From assembly GCA_019119335.1 (NCBI GenBank), contig DWXF01000022.1:21841-85840 (forward strand): 64,000 bases of DNA, in the 5' to 3' direction. The stretch comes from Candidatus Flavonifractor merdavium (GTDB lineage Bacteria > Bacillota > Clostridia > Oscillospirales > Oscillospiraceae). Both the position numbers and the translations under genes were made by a program. Positions 8,970-17,253 of this stretch are shown here, one piece after another. Each line of letters opens with the position of its first letter. Position 1 is the first letter of the stretch. The notes beneath the pieces were generated by a model. That model saw nothing but the letters and a program-made list of their open reading frames with translations, was not told the DNA's origin and did no database searches.

Positions 8970-8987
8970 GAAAGAAGGCATGACACG

Positions 8988-9953
8988 ATGGCGGACATTC
9001 TTTATATCGTTGTCCCCTGTTACAATGAGGAGGCGGTTCTGCCCGAAACCTCCCGCCGGCTGAAGGAGAAGCTGGAGGGGCTGATGGCGGCGGGGAAGAT
9101 CGCCCCGGAGAGCCGGGTGCTCTTTGTCAACGACGGCTCCAAGGATAAAACCTGGGAGATCATCTCCCAGCTCCATGAACAGTGTCCCCTGTTCTCCGGC
9201 GCGGACCTGACCCGCAACCGGGGGCACCAGAACGCCCTGCTGGCGGGGCTGATGACCGCCAAGGACCGGTGCGACATGGCCATCTCCATGGACGCCGACC
9301 TCCAGGACGACATTGACGCGGTGGACGCCATGGTGGAGCAGTATTACGCCGGGTGCGATATTGTGTACGGCGTACGCTCCTCCCGAAAGAAGGACACCTT
9401 TTTCAAGCGGTTTACCGCCGAAGGCTTTTATAAGCTGATGAACGCCATGGGGGCGGAGACGGTGTTCAACCACGCCGACTACCGCCTCATGTCCAGGCGG
9501 GCCCTGGAGGGGCTGGCTCAGTTCAAGGAGGTCAACCTCTTCCTCCGGGGCATCGTGCCCATGATCGGCTACCGCACCGCCGCGGTCTCCTATGAGCGGG
9601 GGGAGCGGTTTGCCGGCGAGAGCAAGTACCCCCTCAAGAAGATGCTCTCCTTTGCCATGGAGGGCATCACCTCCCTGTCGGTAAAGCCCATCCGCATGAT
9701 CACTGGCCTGGGCTTTCTGGTGTTTCTCATCAGCATTGCCATGCTGATTTACTCCATTGTCCGCTGGGCCATGGGGGAGACCATTCTGGGCTGGGCCAGC
9801 CTGATCTGCTCGGTGTGGGCCATCGGCGGCCTGATCCTGCTCTCCCTGGGGGTTATCGGCGAGTATATCGGCAAGATCTATCTGGAGACCAAGGAGCGGC
9901 CCCGGTTCCTGCTCCGGGAGGTATTGGAGGACAGAGATGGCAAAGCTGATTGA
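8988..9953 (+). CDS. GtrB/DPM1-like family 2 glycosyltransferase
   Basis: 321 residues. The N-terminal GT-A domain has IVVPCYNEE (residues 6-14), FVNDGSKDKT and the metal-binding SMDADLQDD motif. Two transmembrane helices (about 235-260 and 270-295) end the protein. This layout is that of polyprenyl-phosphate glucosyl/mannosyl transferases, which load a sugar onto undecaprenyl phosphate at the inner face. It overlaps the GtrA-like gene by 17 bases and follows the GT39-like gene by 18 bases. The sugar is not evident from the sequence. Confidence 0.9.
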   Translation: MADILYIVVPCYNEEAVLPETSRRLKEKLEGLMAAGKIAPESRVLFVNDGSKDKTWEIISQLHEQCPLFSGADLTRNRGHQNALLAGLMTAKDRCDMAISMDADLQDDIDAVDAMVEQYYAGCDIVYGVRSSRKKDTFFKRFTAEGFYKLMNAMGAETVFNHADYRLMSRRALEGLAQFKEVNLFLRGIVPMIGYRTAAVSYERGERFAGESKYPLKKMLSFAMEGITSLSVKPIRMITGLGFLVFLISIAMLIYSIVRWAMGETILGWASLICSVWAIGGLILLSLGVIGEYIGKIYLETKERPRFLLREVLEDRDGKAD

Positions 9954-10353
9954 TCAGAGCATCCCCAAGTTCCTGCTGGTAGGGGTGCTCAACACCCTGG
10001 TGGGCGCGGGGATCATGTTCCTGCTGTACAACGTGGCGGGCTGGGGCTACTGGCCCTCCACCGCCGCCAACTATCTGGTGGGCGGCGTGGTGAGCTTTTT
10101 CCTCAACAAGTATTTCACCTTCCAGAACAAGGAGCGCAGCTGGTGGCAGGTGGTCAAATTCGTCATCACCGTGGCGGTGTGCTGGGTGCTGGCCTATGCC
10201 ATTGCCAAGCCTCTGGTGCTCCAGGTGCTCTCCGGCCAGAGTGTGAAGCTCCAGGAAAACGTGGCCATGCTGGCGGGTATGTGCATTTACACCGGCCTGA
10301 ATTATTTCGGACAGCGGTTCTTTGCCTTTAAGAAGGGGGACAAAAAGGATTAA
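9937..10353 (+). CDS. GtrA family membrane protein
   Basis: 138 residues with four predicted transmembrane helices and the GtrA pattern (KFLLVGVLNTLVGAG near the start, YLVGGVVSFFLNKYFTF in the middle, GLNYFGQRFFAF at the end). GtrA proteins are proposed to flip polyprenyl-linked sugars. It overlaps the upstream glycosyltransferase gene by 17 bases, so the two are probably made together. Confidence 0.88.
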   Translation: MAKLIDQSIPKFLLVGVLNTLVGAGIMFLLYNVAGWGYWPSTAANYLVGGVVSFFLNKYFTFQNKERSWWQVVKFVITVAVCWVLAYAIAKPLVLQVLSGQSVKLQENVAMLAGMCIYTGLNYFGQRFFAFKKGDKKD

Positions 10354-10380
10354 ATTTGCATGAAATCTCCATGACTGCTC

Positions 10381-10409
10381 TTGCGCGGCGGGGCGGAACG
10401 GGGTACAAT
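10381..10409 (+). promoter_or_regulatory. Promoter of the 129-residue unknown gene
   Basis: TTGCGC (10381-10386), a 17-base spacer and TACAAT (10404-10409). Confidence 0.6.
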
Positions 10410-10451
10410 AAGCCCAGCAAAACCAATGACGAGCCGTAAGGAGGTTATCAT

Positions 10452-10841
10452 ATGGCTTTTTTTGACGAACTGAAGGACCGGGCCATGGACCTGGGCCGGG
10501 CCGGCGTGGCCAAGTCCAAGCAGCTGGCGGAGATCACCAAGCTGAGCCTGAACAATGCCGGCGAGGAGGACGCCATCCGCAAGGCCTATATTGAGATTGG
10601 CAAGCTGTATTACGCCGAGCGGGGCATGGCGGCCGAGCCCGCCTATGTGGCCCTGTGCGAGCGGATCACCGCCGCCAAGATCAATATTGAGGAGAACAAG
10701 AACCGCATTGCCGAGCTCAAGCAGGAGGGCAACATCAGCGACGATGAGGCCGCCAGCTATGTGGAGACCAACGTGCCCCCCGAGGAGCCGGTGGGAGGCG
10801 AGGCCGCTGCGCCCAGCGAGGAGATTCCCCCTCAGGAATAA
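10452..10841 (+). CDS. Conserved hypothetical protein, coiled-coil, acidic tail
   Basis: 129 residues, predominantly helical and charged. Residues 1-95 look like a helical hairpin (KDRAMDLGRAG ... AYIEIGKLYYAE ... NIEENKNRIAELKQ). The last 30 residues are Pro/Glu-rich and probably disordered. There is no signal peptide, membrane segment or cysteine. Related proteins that I recall from Firmicutes often end in a zinc ribbon; that part is absent here. It is a single gene with its own promoter, AAGGAGG and terminator. Function unknown. Confidence 0.75.
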   Translation: MAFFDELKDRAMDLGRAGVAKSKQLAEITKLSLNNAGEEDAIRKAYIEIGKLYYAERGMAAEPAYVALCERITAAKINIEENKNRIAELKQEGNISDDEAASYVETNVPPEEPVGGEAAAPSEEIPPQE

Positions 10842-10845
10842 GCAG

Positions 10846-10878
10846 AAAAAAGACCGCTGCGCCGCAGCGGTCTTTTTT
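10846..10878 (+). terminator. Intrinsic terminator
   Basis: A nine-base-pair stem (GACCGCTGC at 10852-10860 with 10864-10872) flanked by A and T runs. It ends in TTTTTT. Confidence 0.88.
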
Positions 10879-10922
10879 ATTTGGCTCTGTTAGCCCTGAG
10901 TGTTGATACGAAAAAATAAAGG

Positions 10923-11201
10923 TTAATTTATCAGCTCATCTAACCTGGATAAAAACTTTTTTCGATTAAATATGATAAACTTGTAAGCAATACCGTTTTT
11001 CATGGCGAACGTGACGGTTGGGAAACATAGTGTCCATCCTGTTTTGATCTTCTCAATACTGTTGTATGGCATTTCCAGATGGCGATATTTTGTTTCCACC
11101 TGCAGTTTATTTGTCCTATATAGCACTTTGTCACGTTTCAGATAGATTGCACCACCAAGGATACCCTCATGGAAGAAACTTGCCATAAAAGCATCTTTCA
11201 T
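10923..11201 (-). CDS. PH/GRAM-like small protein, AT-rich
   Basis: 92 residues starting at the ATG whose complement is 11199-11201, with AGAGGA eight bases upstream; an earlier in-frame start at 11228 lacks this. The pattern GAIYLKRDKVLYRTNKL ... YNSIEKIKTGW is like bacterial PH/GRAM-type domains, which have a beta-sandwich and no catalytic residues. The gene is clearly more AT-rich than its neighbours and richer in Lys and Asn, which suggests recent transfer. It is a single gene between convergent or codirectional units. Function unknown. Confidence 0.65.
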   Translation of the reverse strand: MKDAFMASFFHEGILGGAIYLKRDKVLYRTNKLQVETKYRHLEMPYNSIEKIKTGWTLCFPTVTFAMKNGIAYKFIIFNRKKFLSRLDELIN

Positions 11202-11267
11202 ATCTGATCCTCTTTTACATGCTGTCATATATCAACTGCTGTCCCTTGTCAGGGTTTTCAAAGCCTG

Positions 11268-12422
11268 TTATTTCAGCAGCCTGCCCAGAGGTCCCCGCTT
11301 CAGTTCCACCGCCTTCTGGGGACAGAGCTCGTGACAGCAGTAGCAGCGGATGCAAGAGCCGGGGTGGACTCTGGCCTTGCTGTTTTCCATGGTGATGGCC
11401 TTACCGGGGCAGGCGTTTTGACAGATGCCGCAGCCCACGCAGCGGTTGGGGCGGATGCGGGGCGTCTGGGAGAGAAGTGCCTTGCACAGCTTTTTGGCCG
11501 GGGCGGCCAGGGGGCCCAGAAACTCCATCAGATCCCGCCGCACGTTGGCGGGGAACCGGTAGTCCGGGATGCGCAGCTGTTCCCAGCTGCCCCCCACCAG
11601 CTCCACCTCCTCCGCCCGGTTGGGGGTCAGACCCCGTCGCTGGGCGGCCAACAGCAGCGGATTGGAGTCCCGGGGCAGGCCCATGAGCTCCGCCGCCGCC
11701 ACGTCCAGGGCCAGGGGATTTTCCGCCACCAGCAGCAGACCCACCCGCCGGGGGGTGCCGGAGGCGCCAGGCCCCTCCCCCTCCATGGCCAGAACCCCGT
11801 CCATGATGGACAGCCGGGGGGAGAGAAAGTCCGTCAGATCCAGCACCACGTCGGCGAAATCCGTCCGGTCCGGGTGGCTGCCGTGAAAGCCCACCTTGGA
11901 CAGGCCGGGGATGATGCCGAAATTGTTTTTCACCGCTCCGGTCATGCCCATCAGCACGTGGGTTTTCATCTTGCACAGGTCCAGCACCCCGTCGGCCTCC
12001 GCCGCCGGAGCGATCACCTCCGCCTGGCGGAGGGCTTTTCCCCGGGGCAGGGACACCAGCCGGGTGGATGCGTCATAACACACCTCCGCCCCCGACTGGG
12101 CGGCGGCCTGGGCCATGCCCGTTTTCTCGTACAGGTGCCGGAGGGTGGACTCCTTCTGGAGAGCCCCGCCGGGGCTGTCGGCGATCACCGCCCGCCCGCC
12201 GGCCTGGATGACCAGTTTGGCCACCGCCGCCACCACCGCCGGGTGGGTGCAGATTGCAGACTCCGGCGGGGCGGGGCGGAGCAGATTGGCCTTCAGCAGG
12301 ATCCGTTCCCCCGGCCTGACAAAACGGCCCATCCCGCCCATCTGCTCCAGGACGGCCCCCAGGGCCTCCTCCACCTGGTCATAGTCGGGGCAGGGGACCA
12401 CATAGACCCGATTTCCCTCCAT
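11268..12422 (-). CDS. DUF362 protein with C-terminal 2x[4Fe-4S] ferredoxin domain
   Basis: 384 residues. Residues about 35-270 form a DUF362 domain (ILLKANLL ... CTHPAVVAAVAKLV ... ADSPGG ... KTHVLMGMTGAVKNNFG). The C-terminus carries two complete [4Fe-4S] motifs, CVGCGICQNACP and CIRCYCCHELCP. DUF362 proteins are iron-sulfur redox proteins common in anaerobes, and the reaction is not established. The gene ends three bases upstream of nothing but the cdd stop region: its ATG lies just beyond the end of cdd, so cdd and this gene form one minus-strand unit. Confidence 0.9.
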   Translation of the reverse strand: MEGNRVYVVPCPDYDQVEEALGAVLEQMGGMGRFVRPGERILLKANLLRPAPPESAICTHPAVVAAVAKLVIQAGGRAVIADSPGGALQKESTLRHLYEKTGMAQAAAQSGAEVCYDASTRLVSLPRGKALRQAEVIAPAAEADGVLDLCKMKTHVLMGMTGAVKNNFGIIPGLSKVGFHGSHPDRTDFADVVLDLTDFLSPRLSIMDGVLAMEGEGPGASGTPRRVGLLLVAENPLALDVAAAELMGLPRDSNPLLLAAQRRGLTPNRAEEVELVGGSWEQLRIPDYRFPANVRRDLMEFLGPLAAPAKKLCKALLSQTPRIRPNRCVGCGICQNACPGKAITMENSKARVHPGSCIRCYCCHELCPQKAVELKRGPLGRLLK

Positions 12423-12425
12423 GGC

Positions 12426-12821
12426 TCAGTCCATGGACTTGGGTCCGAAGCCGTGGGGCAGCAGCTCCTTCAGCGACAGCTTCACAAAGCTGTGGTCCTT
12501 CCGGGCTACCAGCACGGTGAGGTCGGGCGCGAATTCATACAGCATCTGCCGGCAGGCGCCGCAGGGCCAGCAGGGGTCGGTGGAGTTGCCCACCACGGCG
12601 ATGCGGGTAAAATCGTCCCGGTGCCCCTCGCTTACCGCCTTCACCAGGGCGGTGCGCTCGGCGCAGATGGTGGAGCCGTAGGCGGAGTTTTCCACATTAC
12701 AGCCGGTGAAGATGGTGCCGTCGGCACACTCCAGCGCCGCCCCCACGGGGAAGTGGGAGTAGGGCACGTAGGAGCGCTCCAGCATGGTAAAGGCCAGTTC
12801 CACCAATTCCTGATCGGTCAT
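12426..12821 (-). CDS. cdd: Cytidine deaminase
   Basis: 131 residues. It has the zinc and catalytic motifs of the homotetrameric cytidine deaminases: the Cys-Ala-Glu motif (STICAERTAL, catalytic Glu) and the second zinc motif PCWPCGACRQ. The substrate-binding GCNVENSAYG is also present. It converts cytidine and deoxycytidine to uridine forms in pyrimidine salvage. A GGAAGGAGG site precedes the ATG. The DUF362 gene follows after three bases. Confidence 0.96.
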   Translation of the reverse strand: MTDQELVELAFTMLERSYVPYSHFPVGAALECADGTIFTGCNVENSAYGSTICAERTALVKAVSEGHRDDFTRIAVVGNSTDPCWPCGACRQMLYEFAPDLTVLVARKDHSFVKLSLKELLPHGFGPKSMD

Positions 12822-12841
12822 ATTGGCCGCCTCCTTCCATA

Positions 12842-12879
12842 AAAAAGTGGTACAATGGATTGGACATCCATTGTACCAC
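12842..12879 (-). terminator. Terminator of the deacetylase gene (minus strand)
   Basis: A 14-bp perfect stem (12847-12860 with 12866-12879) with a 5-base loop. Read on the minus strand it is followed by six T. It lies between the deacetylase-like gene and cdd. Confidence 0.85.
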
Positions 12880-12911
12880 AGGGTTGGGTTTTCTGCAATG
12901 GGCGTTGGTTG

Positions 12912-14177
12912 TTACCAGCTGGTGCCCAGATTGGGGCGCACATCCAGGTCGATGATCTCCCGGGCGTCGTAGAACTGCTCGTACCACTTCAGGGCCTTGC
13001 CGTTGCGCAGGGTGGTTCCGTCGGGGTGGAGCCGGTCGCAGATGACGGCGGAGATGTCGTCCTTGATATAGGAGAAGGAATTGATGCCCACGCTGGCGAA
13101 GATCCGGAAGCCCTGGCTCTGGAGGTACTGGAACACCGGGCCGGTGGTGTGCCAGTCGTCCCCGTCGGGGCGGCCGCCGTGGGGATAGAAGAGAATGTTG
13201 GTGGGACCCACCAGGCTGCCCACCTCCTCGGCCCAGCGGACGGTGTCCCGCTGCACCGACTCCAGGGGCCGGCTGTCCAGCCGGATGTGGCCCCAGGTGT
13301 GGGAGCCGAAGGTCCAGCCGGTCTCCTTCAGCCGCTCAATGATGGGTTTTACCGCCTCGATTTCCGCCTGGCGCTTGGCGTCGAAGGCGGGGCGGGCGGG
13401 GTCGTCGGCGGCGATGTCGATGTCGTTCTGGGTGCGGTAGCCGAAGATGCCCTCATACCCGGTGAGGGAGTAGATGGCCTTGGCACCGTTGAGGGAGAAG
13501 TCGGGGTGCTCCAGCACGAAGTTGTCCAGAATGGGGGTGGCGTCCAGGTCCTGGGTCAGGGAGACCTCCCCGGTGAAGGGGTCCTTTGTCTCGGCCCAGA
13601 TCTGTCCGTCCTCTCCCAGCACCAGCTTGGAAGTGAAACCCTCCTCCAGCATGTACTGGTAGTAGTTCACATCGTCAAAGGAGATCACCAGGGGCTTTTT
13701 CCCCTCCGGGAGCATCAGGGTGTTGCGCTGCATCCGGGTGACGCCGTTTTCATCGGTGACCTCGCTCCACACGTCGCCCATGTTCACCAGGATATAGCCC
13801 TTGTCGTACACGCTCTGCAGGATCTTCTTGAACTCGTCGGCGGTAACCATCCAGTCGTCCAGGCCCTTCTGCCGGTCGGCGGAGATGGCGCTGGAGAAGG
13901 TGTACTCCGGATAGGCGATGACCGGGTGGAAAAACAGATGCTCCACCACCTGGTCAGGGCCCCAGGCCTGGGTGAGCTGGTCCTCGCTCCAGTAATTGCG
14001 CACCGCGTCATAGGGGTCGGGGGTAGGGGTGGGCGTGGGCTCCGGCGTGGGCGTGGCCTCCGCGGCTGGGGTGTTGTTGGGGCCAACCGTGTCCGAGCCT
14101 TTTCCGCAGGCGGCCAGGGGGAGCATCAAAGCGGCCGCCAGAGCCAGCGCGGCCGCGCGCCGAAACATACCATTCAT
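12912..14177 (-). CDS. Polysaccharide deacetylase-like lipoprotein
   Basis: 421 residues with a lipoprotein signal (LPLAAC, Cys near residue 25) and a Pro/Thr-rich spacer to about residue 50. The rest is NodB-like: ISFDDVNYY stands in for the first metal motif, and SHTWGH gives the His-x3-His motif. Carbohydrate esterase family 4 enzymes remove acetyl groups from wall glycans. The first motif lacks the usual second-Asp-Gly form (FDDV rather than FDDG), so substrate range or activity may differ. AGGAGG lies upstream of the ATG at 14177. It is its own transcription unit, with a terminator downstream. Confidence 0.8.
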   Translation of the reverse strand: MNGMFRRAAALALAAALMLPLAACGKGSDTVGPNNTPAAEATPTPEPTPTPTPDPYDAVRNYWSEDQLTQAWGPDQVVEHLFFHPVIAYPEYTFSSAISADRQKGLDDWMVTADEFKKILQSVYDKGYILVNMGDVWSEVTDENGVTRMQRNTLMLPEGKKPLVISFDDVNYYQYMLEEGFTSKLVLGEDGQIWAETKDPFTGEVSLTQDLDATPILDNFVLEHPDFSLNGAKAIYSLTGYEGIFGYRTQNDIDIAADDPARPAFDAKRQAEIEAVKPIIERLKETGWTFGSHTWGHIRLDSRPLESVQRDTVRWAEEVGSLVGPTNILFYPHGGRPDGDDWHTTGPVFQYLQSQGFRIFASVGINSFSYIKDDISAVICDRLHPDGTTLRNGKALKWYEQFYDAREIIDLDVRPNLGTSW

Positions 14178-14210
14178 AGGGATCGAACCTCCTGTTTCTT
14201 TCTAGGCACC

Positions 14211-14238
14211 ATCTTACGACACAGTACGGGAAAAGCAA
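14211..14238 (-). promoter_or_regulatory. Candidate promoter of the deacetylase-like gene
   Basis: On the minus strand, TTGCTT and TAAGAT are separated by 16 bases, about 35 bases before the start codon. Confidence 0.35.
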
Positions 14239-14259
14239 CTACAATTCGATGACAAATCC

Positions 14260-14775
14260 TTAAGATTTTATGTCGCCCGGGGCGGGGACCCGGTGGACCA
14301 GCAGCATGGACACGCCGCCGGTGACCGCCCCGGTGACCAGAGAGCAGAACAGCAGGGGGGGCAGGTAGACCAGCGGGGCCCGACCGCCCAGCACCACCAT
14401 GGCGGCCAGGATCTGCCCGGTGTTGTGGGCGGCAGCCCCGGCGATGGACACGCCGAACAGGGACAGGCAGCTGAGCCGCAGCAGCAGGGCCATCACGGCC
14501 AGAGCCAGCAGTCCGCCGGACAGGGAGAAGGCCAGGGCGGTCAGGTTGCCCCCCAGCAGGGACCCCAGCAGGCACCGGGCCACCAGGATCAGCAGGGCGT
14601 CCCGGCCGGACAGGCGGCACAGGGCGTATACCGTCACCAGATTGGCCAGGCCCAGCCGCAGGCCGGGGAGGGGAAAGAGCACCGTCAGGGGTACCAGTCC
14701 CTCCGCCACAGAGAGGGCCAGGGCCAGGGCGGTCAGCACCGCGCAGCGGGTCAGCCGCCGCAGGGATGTGGACAA
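14260..14775 (-). CDS. Gx transporter / heptaprenyl diphosphate synthase component I family protein
   Basis: 171 residues, almost wholly hydrophobic with five or six membrane helices. The pattern PGLRLGLANLVTV and AHNTGQI is typical of the Gx-transporter family (formerly HepS component I), relatives of ECF-type substrate-binding subunits. It is the last gene of a minus-strand cluster with a NusG-domain-II protein and ApbE. This combination occurs beside extracytoplasmic flavinylation and electron-transfer systems. The transported compound is unknown, possibly a quinone or flavin precursor. Confidence 0.85.
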   Translation of the reverse strand: MSTSLRRLTRCAVLTALALALSVAEGLVPLTVLFPLPGLRLGLANLVTVYALCRLSGRDALLILVARCLLGSLLGGNLTALAFSLSGGLLALAVMALLLRLSCLSLFGVSIAGAAAHNTGQILAAMVVLGGRAPLVYLPPLLFCSLVTGAVTGGVSMLLVHRVPAPGDIKS

Positions 14776-14826
14776 GAGGCTTCACCTCCGCTTTGTTAGG
14801 AAAAATTTGGGCGAAACGGGGAACTT

Positions 14827-15234
14827 TCAGCCGGTTACGGCGTCTATTCCCTCAGAGGGTTCCCCCTCCAGCGCAATCACCAGCCGGTTGGGCAGACAGA
14901 TGAGCTGCTGTCCCGCCCGGCTGGCCCAGCCGGTGTGGACGCAGTCCTGGCCGGGGCAGCTGCTTTCCGCGATGCGGATGCGGCCGTGCTCGGCCTGGAT
15001 GGTCAGGGGATAGGGGGCGCCGTCCACCTCCAGGGTTACCGGTTCGGTCAGGGTGGTCAGGTTGTACTGTGCGATGGTTTCACCATCTAAGACGACGCGG
15101 GCCGACAAAAAGTTTCCGCTTTCCTGCCGGAGAAAAAAGAGAAGGGCCACGGCGGCTCCCACCACCAGAACCGCCACCAGCAGGTCCCAGGGGGTGGGCC
15201 GCCGCCGGTCAGCGGCGGATAATCTGGCAGTCAT
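14827..15234 (-). CDS. NusG domain II-containing membrane-anchored protein
   Basis: 135 residues. One membrane helix (about 17-37) is followed by an extracytoplasmic domain with the pattern SCPGQDCVHTGW and CLPNRLVI, typical of the NusG-domain-II proteins found beside Gx transporters. The start at 15234 has GAGGAG upstream and overlaps the end of apbE by 26 bases. The longer frame to 15375 runs through apbE and is rejected. The three Cys residues (SCPGQDC and CLPN) would be outside the membrane. Confidence 0.88.
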   Translation of the reverse strand: MTARLSAADRRRPTPWDLLVAVLVVGAAVALLFFLRQESGNFLSARVVLDGETIAQYNLTTLTEPVTLEVDGAPYPLTIQAEHGRIRIAESSCPGQDCVHTGWASRAGQQLICLPNRLVIALEGEPSEGIDAVTG

Positions 15235-16237
15235 AACCCAGCTCCTCTCCGGTAAAGGTAAACCCGGCCTCCAGCCCTTCGGTGACCAGCAGCTGGTTTT
15301 CCTCGGTACACAGTACCAGTTCAAAATCCTCCTGGCTCCGCCAGAACTCCAGGGCCTCCTCCGGCCCGGCCACAAACAGGGCGGTGGAGAGGGCGTCGGC
15401 CAGCAGGTGGTCGGCGGAGATTACCGTCACCGATTTCAGGCCGGAGTCGGCGGGATAGCCGGTTTCGGGGTCAATGATGTGGTGGTAGCGCACGCCGTTT
15501 TCCTCAAAGTAGCGCTCGTAGCCTCCGGAGGTGGAGGCGGTCTGGTCCTCCAGAGAGAGGATGCACAGGTACTGGCTGTCGTTTTCCGGGTCGGCCACCC
15601 CCACCCGCCAGGCTGTGCCGTCGGTTTTGGGGCCGATGGCGGTGATGTTGCGGCCCAGGTCCAGCAGGGCGGAGGTGACCCCGGCCTCCCGCAGGGCCTC
15701 CTCCGCCTTGGCGGCGGCGTAGCCCTTGGCCACCGCGCCCAGATCTACCGCCATGCCCGCCCGCTCCAGCCGGGCGGTACCCGCAGCTTCGTCCACCCAC
15801 AGTCCCTCGCTGCCCACCAGAGCCATGGCGGCGGACAGGGTCTCGCTGTCGGGTACATGCCGGTCCTCCCCGGTAAAGCCCCAGGCGTCCATCACCGGGG
15901 CGATGGTGATGTCAAAATCGCCGGGCAGCAGCTGGGAGACGGATTTGGAAAAGGCCAGCAGGCGGGCCGTATCTGCGTCCAGCGCCACGTCCGTGCCGTC
16001 TCCGGCGTGGGCGTTGAGCTGAGAGATCAGGCTGTCCGCCTTGGTGCGGGAGAGCTGAGCGTCCAGCGCCTCGATCTCCCGCCGGGCGGAGGCGGCCGCC
16101 TCCGCCGCTCCGCTGCCGTAGGTATGGATGGACATGACGGTGTCCATGCTGAAAAATTGTTCTTCCGCCTCCTGGGCGCCGCAGCCGGGCAAAAGGAAAA
16201 AAAGCGGCGCCAGGAGGAAAGAAATCAAGCGTTTCAT
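15209..16237 (-). CDS. apbE: FAD:protein FMN transferase, lipoprotein
   Basis: 342 residues with a lipobox (LLPGC, Cys near 19). ApbE motifs are present: MDTVMSIHTYG, the DLGAVAKGYAAA substrate motif, and the metal-binding ADALSTALFV near the end. The enzyme moves FMN from FAD onto a Thr/Ser of an exported target protein, using magnesium. The genes that follow encode NusG-II and Gx-transporter proteins. No FMN-binding target protein is encoded in the window, so its substrate lies elsewhere. Confidence 0.95.
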   Translation of the reverse strand: MKRLISFLLAPLFFLLPGCGAQEAEEQFFSMDTVMSIHTYGSGAAEAAASARREIEALDAQLSRTKADSLISQLNAHAGDGTDVALDADTARLLAFSKSVSQLLPGDFDITIAPVMDAWGFTGEDRHVPDSETLSAAMALVGSEGLWVDEAAGTARLERAGMAVDLGAVAKGYAAAKAEEALREAGVTSALLDLGRNITAIGPKTDGTAWRVGVADPENDSQYLCILSLEDQTASTSGGYERYFEENGVRYHHIIDPETGYPADSGLKSVTVISADHLLADALSTALFVAGPEEALEFWRSQEDFELVLCTEENQLLVTEGLEAGFTFTGEELGYDCQIIRR

Positions 16238-16326
16238 GGCATACTCCTATAATAGTAAGGCTGGGATAGGCAGACGACATTCTATCACATTTTTTGTAGA
16301 TTGGAAAGAGGAAAGGGAATCTTGAC

Positions 16327-16355
16327 TTGCAATATGGCTCGAATTCTGGTAAACT
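16327..16355 (+). promoter_or_regulatory. Promoter of the integral membrane protein gene
   Basis: TTGCAA (16327-16332), 17 bases, then TAAACT (16350-16355). Confidence 0.5.
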
Positions 16356-16431
16356 ATACGAGATTGATGATTTCGCAGGCGCCAGTGCTCCAGGAGACGG
16401 ACCGAGGGCGCCGCGCACAGGAGATGGATGC

Positions 16432-17205
16432 ATGAATAAGAAAGAACAGCAGGCGCAGCGGGCGAAGCAGGAGGACGTGGTCCTGAACAAGGTCCTCTGG
16501 TGGATTGTGGGTTCCGTCATTCTGGAAGCGCTGCTGCTTTTGCTCAATCGGGTATATGTCAACTATACCGCCTCTGAAATTGAGTTTGCCTACGCCCTCC
16601 GGGGTGTATTCAAGGTGCTGGCCATTGTGCTGCCTATTTGCTTTGTGGCGCTGGCCGCCCTCTGGCTGGCTGCCAGAAAGTCAGGCAAGCTGGTGAAGCT
16701 TACCGGTGTGCTGGCCCTCGTCGCCCTGATTTTGGCGGTATGCGCCGTGGTGGTTCGGATCTTTGACGTCAGCGGGGTCAAGTTCCTCTACATCGCCGTG
16801 CCTGTGGTGGCGGTGCTGGCCCTGATCTACTACCTCTATCAGCGGGAATTCTTTGTTTCCGCCGTGCTCTGCGCCCTGGGCCTGCTGGGAATCAGGCTGC
16901 TGCCCCGGGTGAGAGGCGCCTCTCTGGTGGGCTATGCCTACGCCGTGGGGGTGGCGGTGCTTCTGGTGGCGGCGGTGGTGCTGTTCCGGATGATGCAGAA
17001 GAGCCAGGGCAAGCTGACCGTAAAGGGTGCGCCCATGCAGGTGTTTCCCAAGGGGGCCAACTACGCCCTGCTGTATGTGACCTGCGCTCTGGTGGCGGTG
17101 GTGGCCATTGCCGCGGTGATGATGGGCGCCCTGGCCCTGCTGTACGGGGTGCTGGTGGCCTGGCTGCTGATTCTGGCCGTCTACTATACCGTGCGCCTCA
17201 TGTGA
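16432..17205 (+). CDS. Integral membrane protein of unknown function
   Basis: 257 residues with about seven hydrophobic helices from residue 20 to the end and a short basic/polar N-terminus rich in Lys and Gln. I chose the ATG at 16432 because AGGAG lies eight bases upstream; the frame is open further upstream to 16327 but that overlaps the promoter. No motif is recognised. It is a single gene bounded by its own promoter and terminator. Confidence 0.75.
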   Translation: MNKKEQQAQRAKQEDVVLNKVLWWIVGSVILEALLLLLNRVYVNYTASEIEFAYALRGVFKVLAIVLPICFVALAALWLAARKSGKLVKLTGVLALVALILAVCAVVVRIFDVSGVKFLYIAVPVVAVLALIYYLYQREFFVSAVLCALGLLGIRLLPRVRGASLVGYAYAVGVAVLLVAAVVLFRMMQKSQGKLTVKGAPMQVFPKGANYALLYVTCALVAVVAIAAVMMGALALLYGVLVAWLLILAVYYTVRLM

Positions 17206-17213
17206 CAAAGAGA

Positions 17214-17249
17214 AAAAATCCCCGGAGCTTGGCTCCGGGGATTTTTTTG
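17214..17249 (+). terminator. Intrinsic terminator, probably bidirectional
   Basis: A 13-bp stem (AAATCCCCGGAGC at 17216-17228 with its complement from 17232) with a TTG loop and flanking A and T runs. It lies between convergent genes. Confidence 0.88.
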
Positions 17250-17253
17250 TTTC

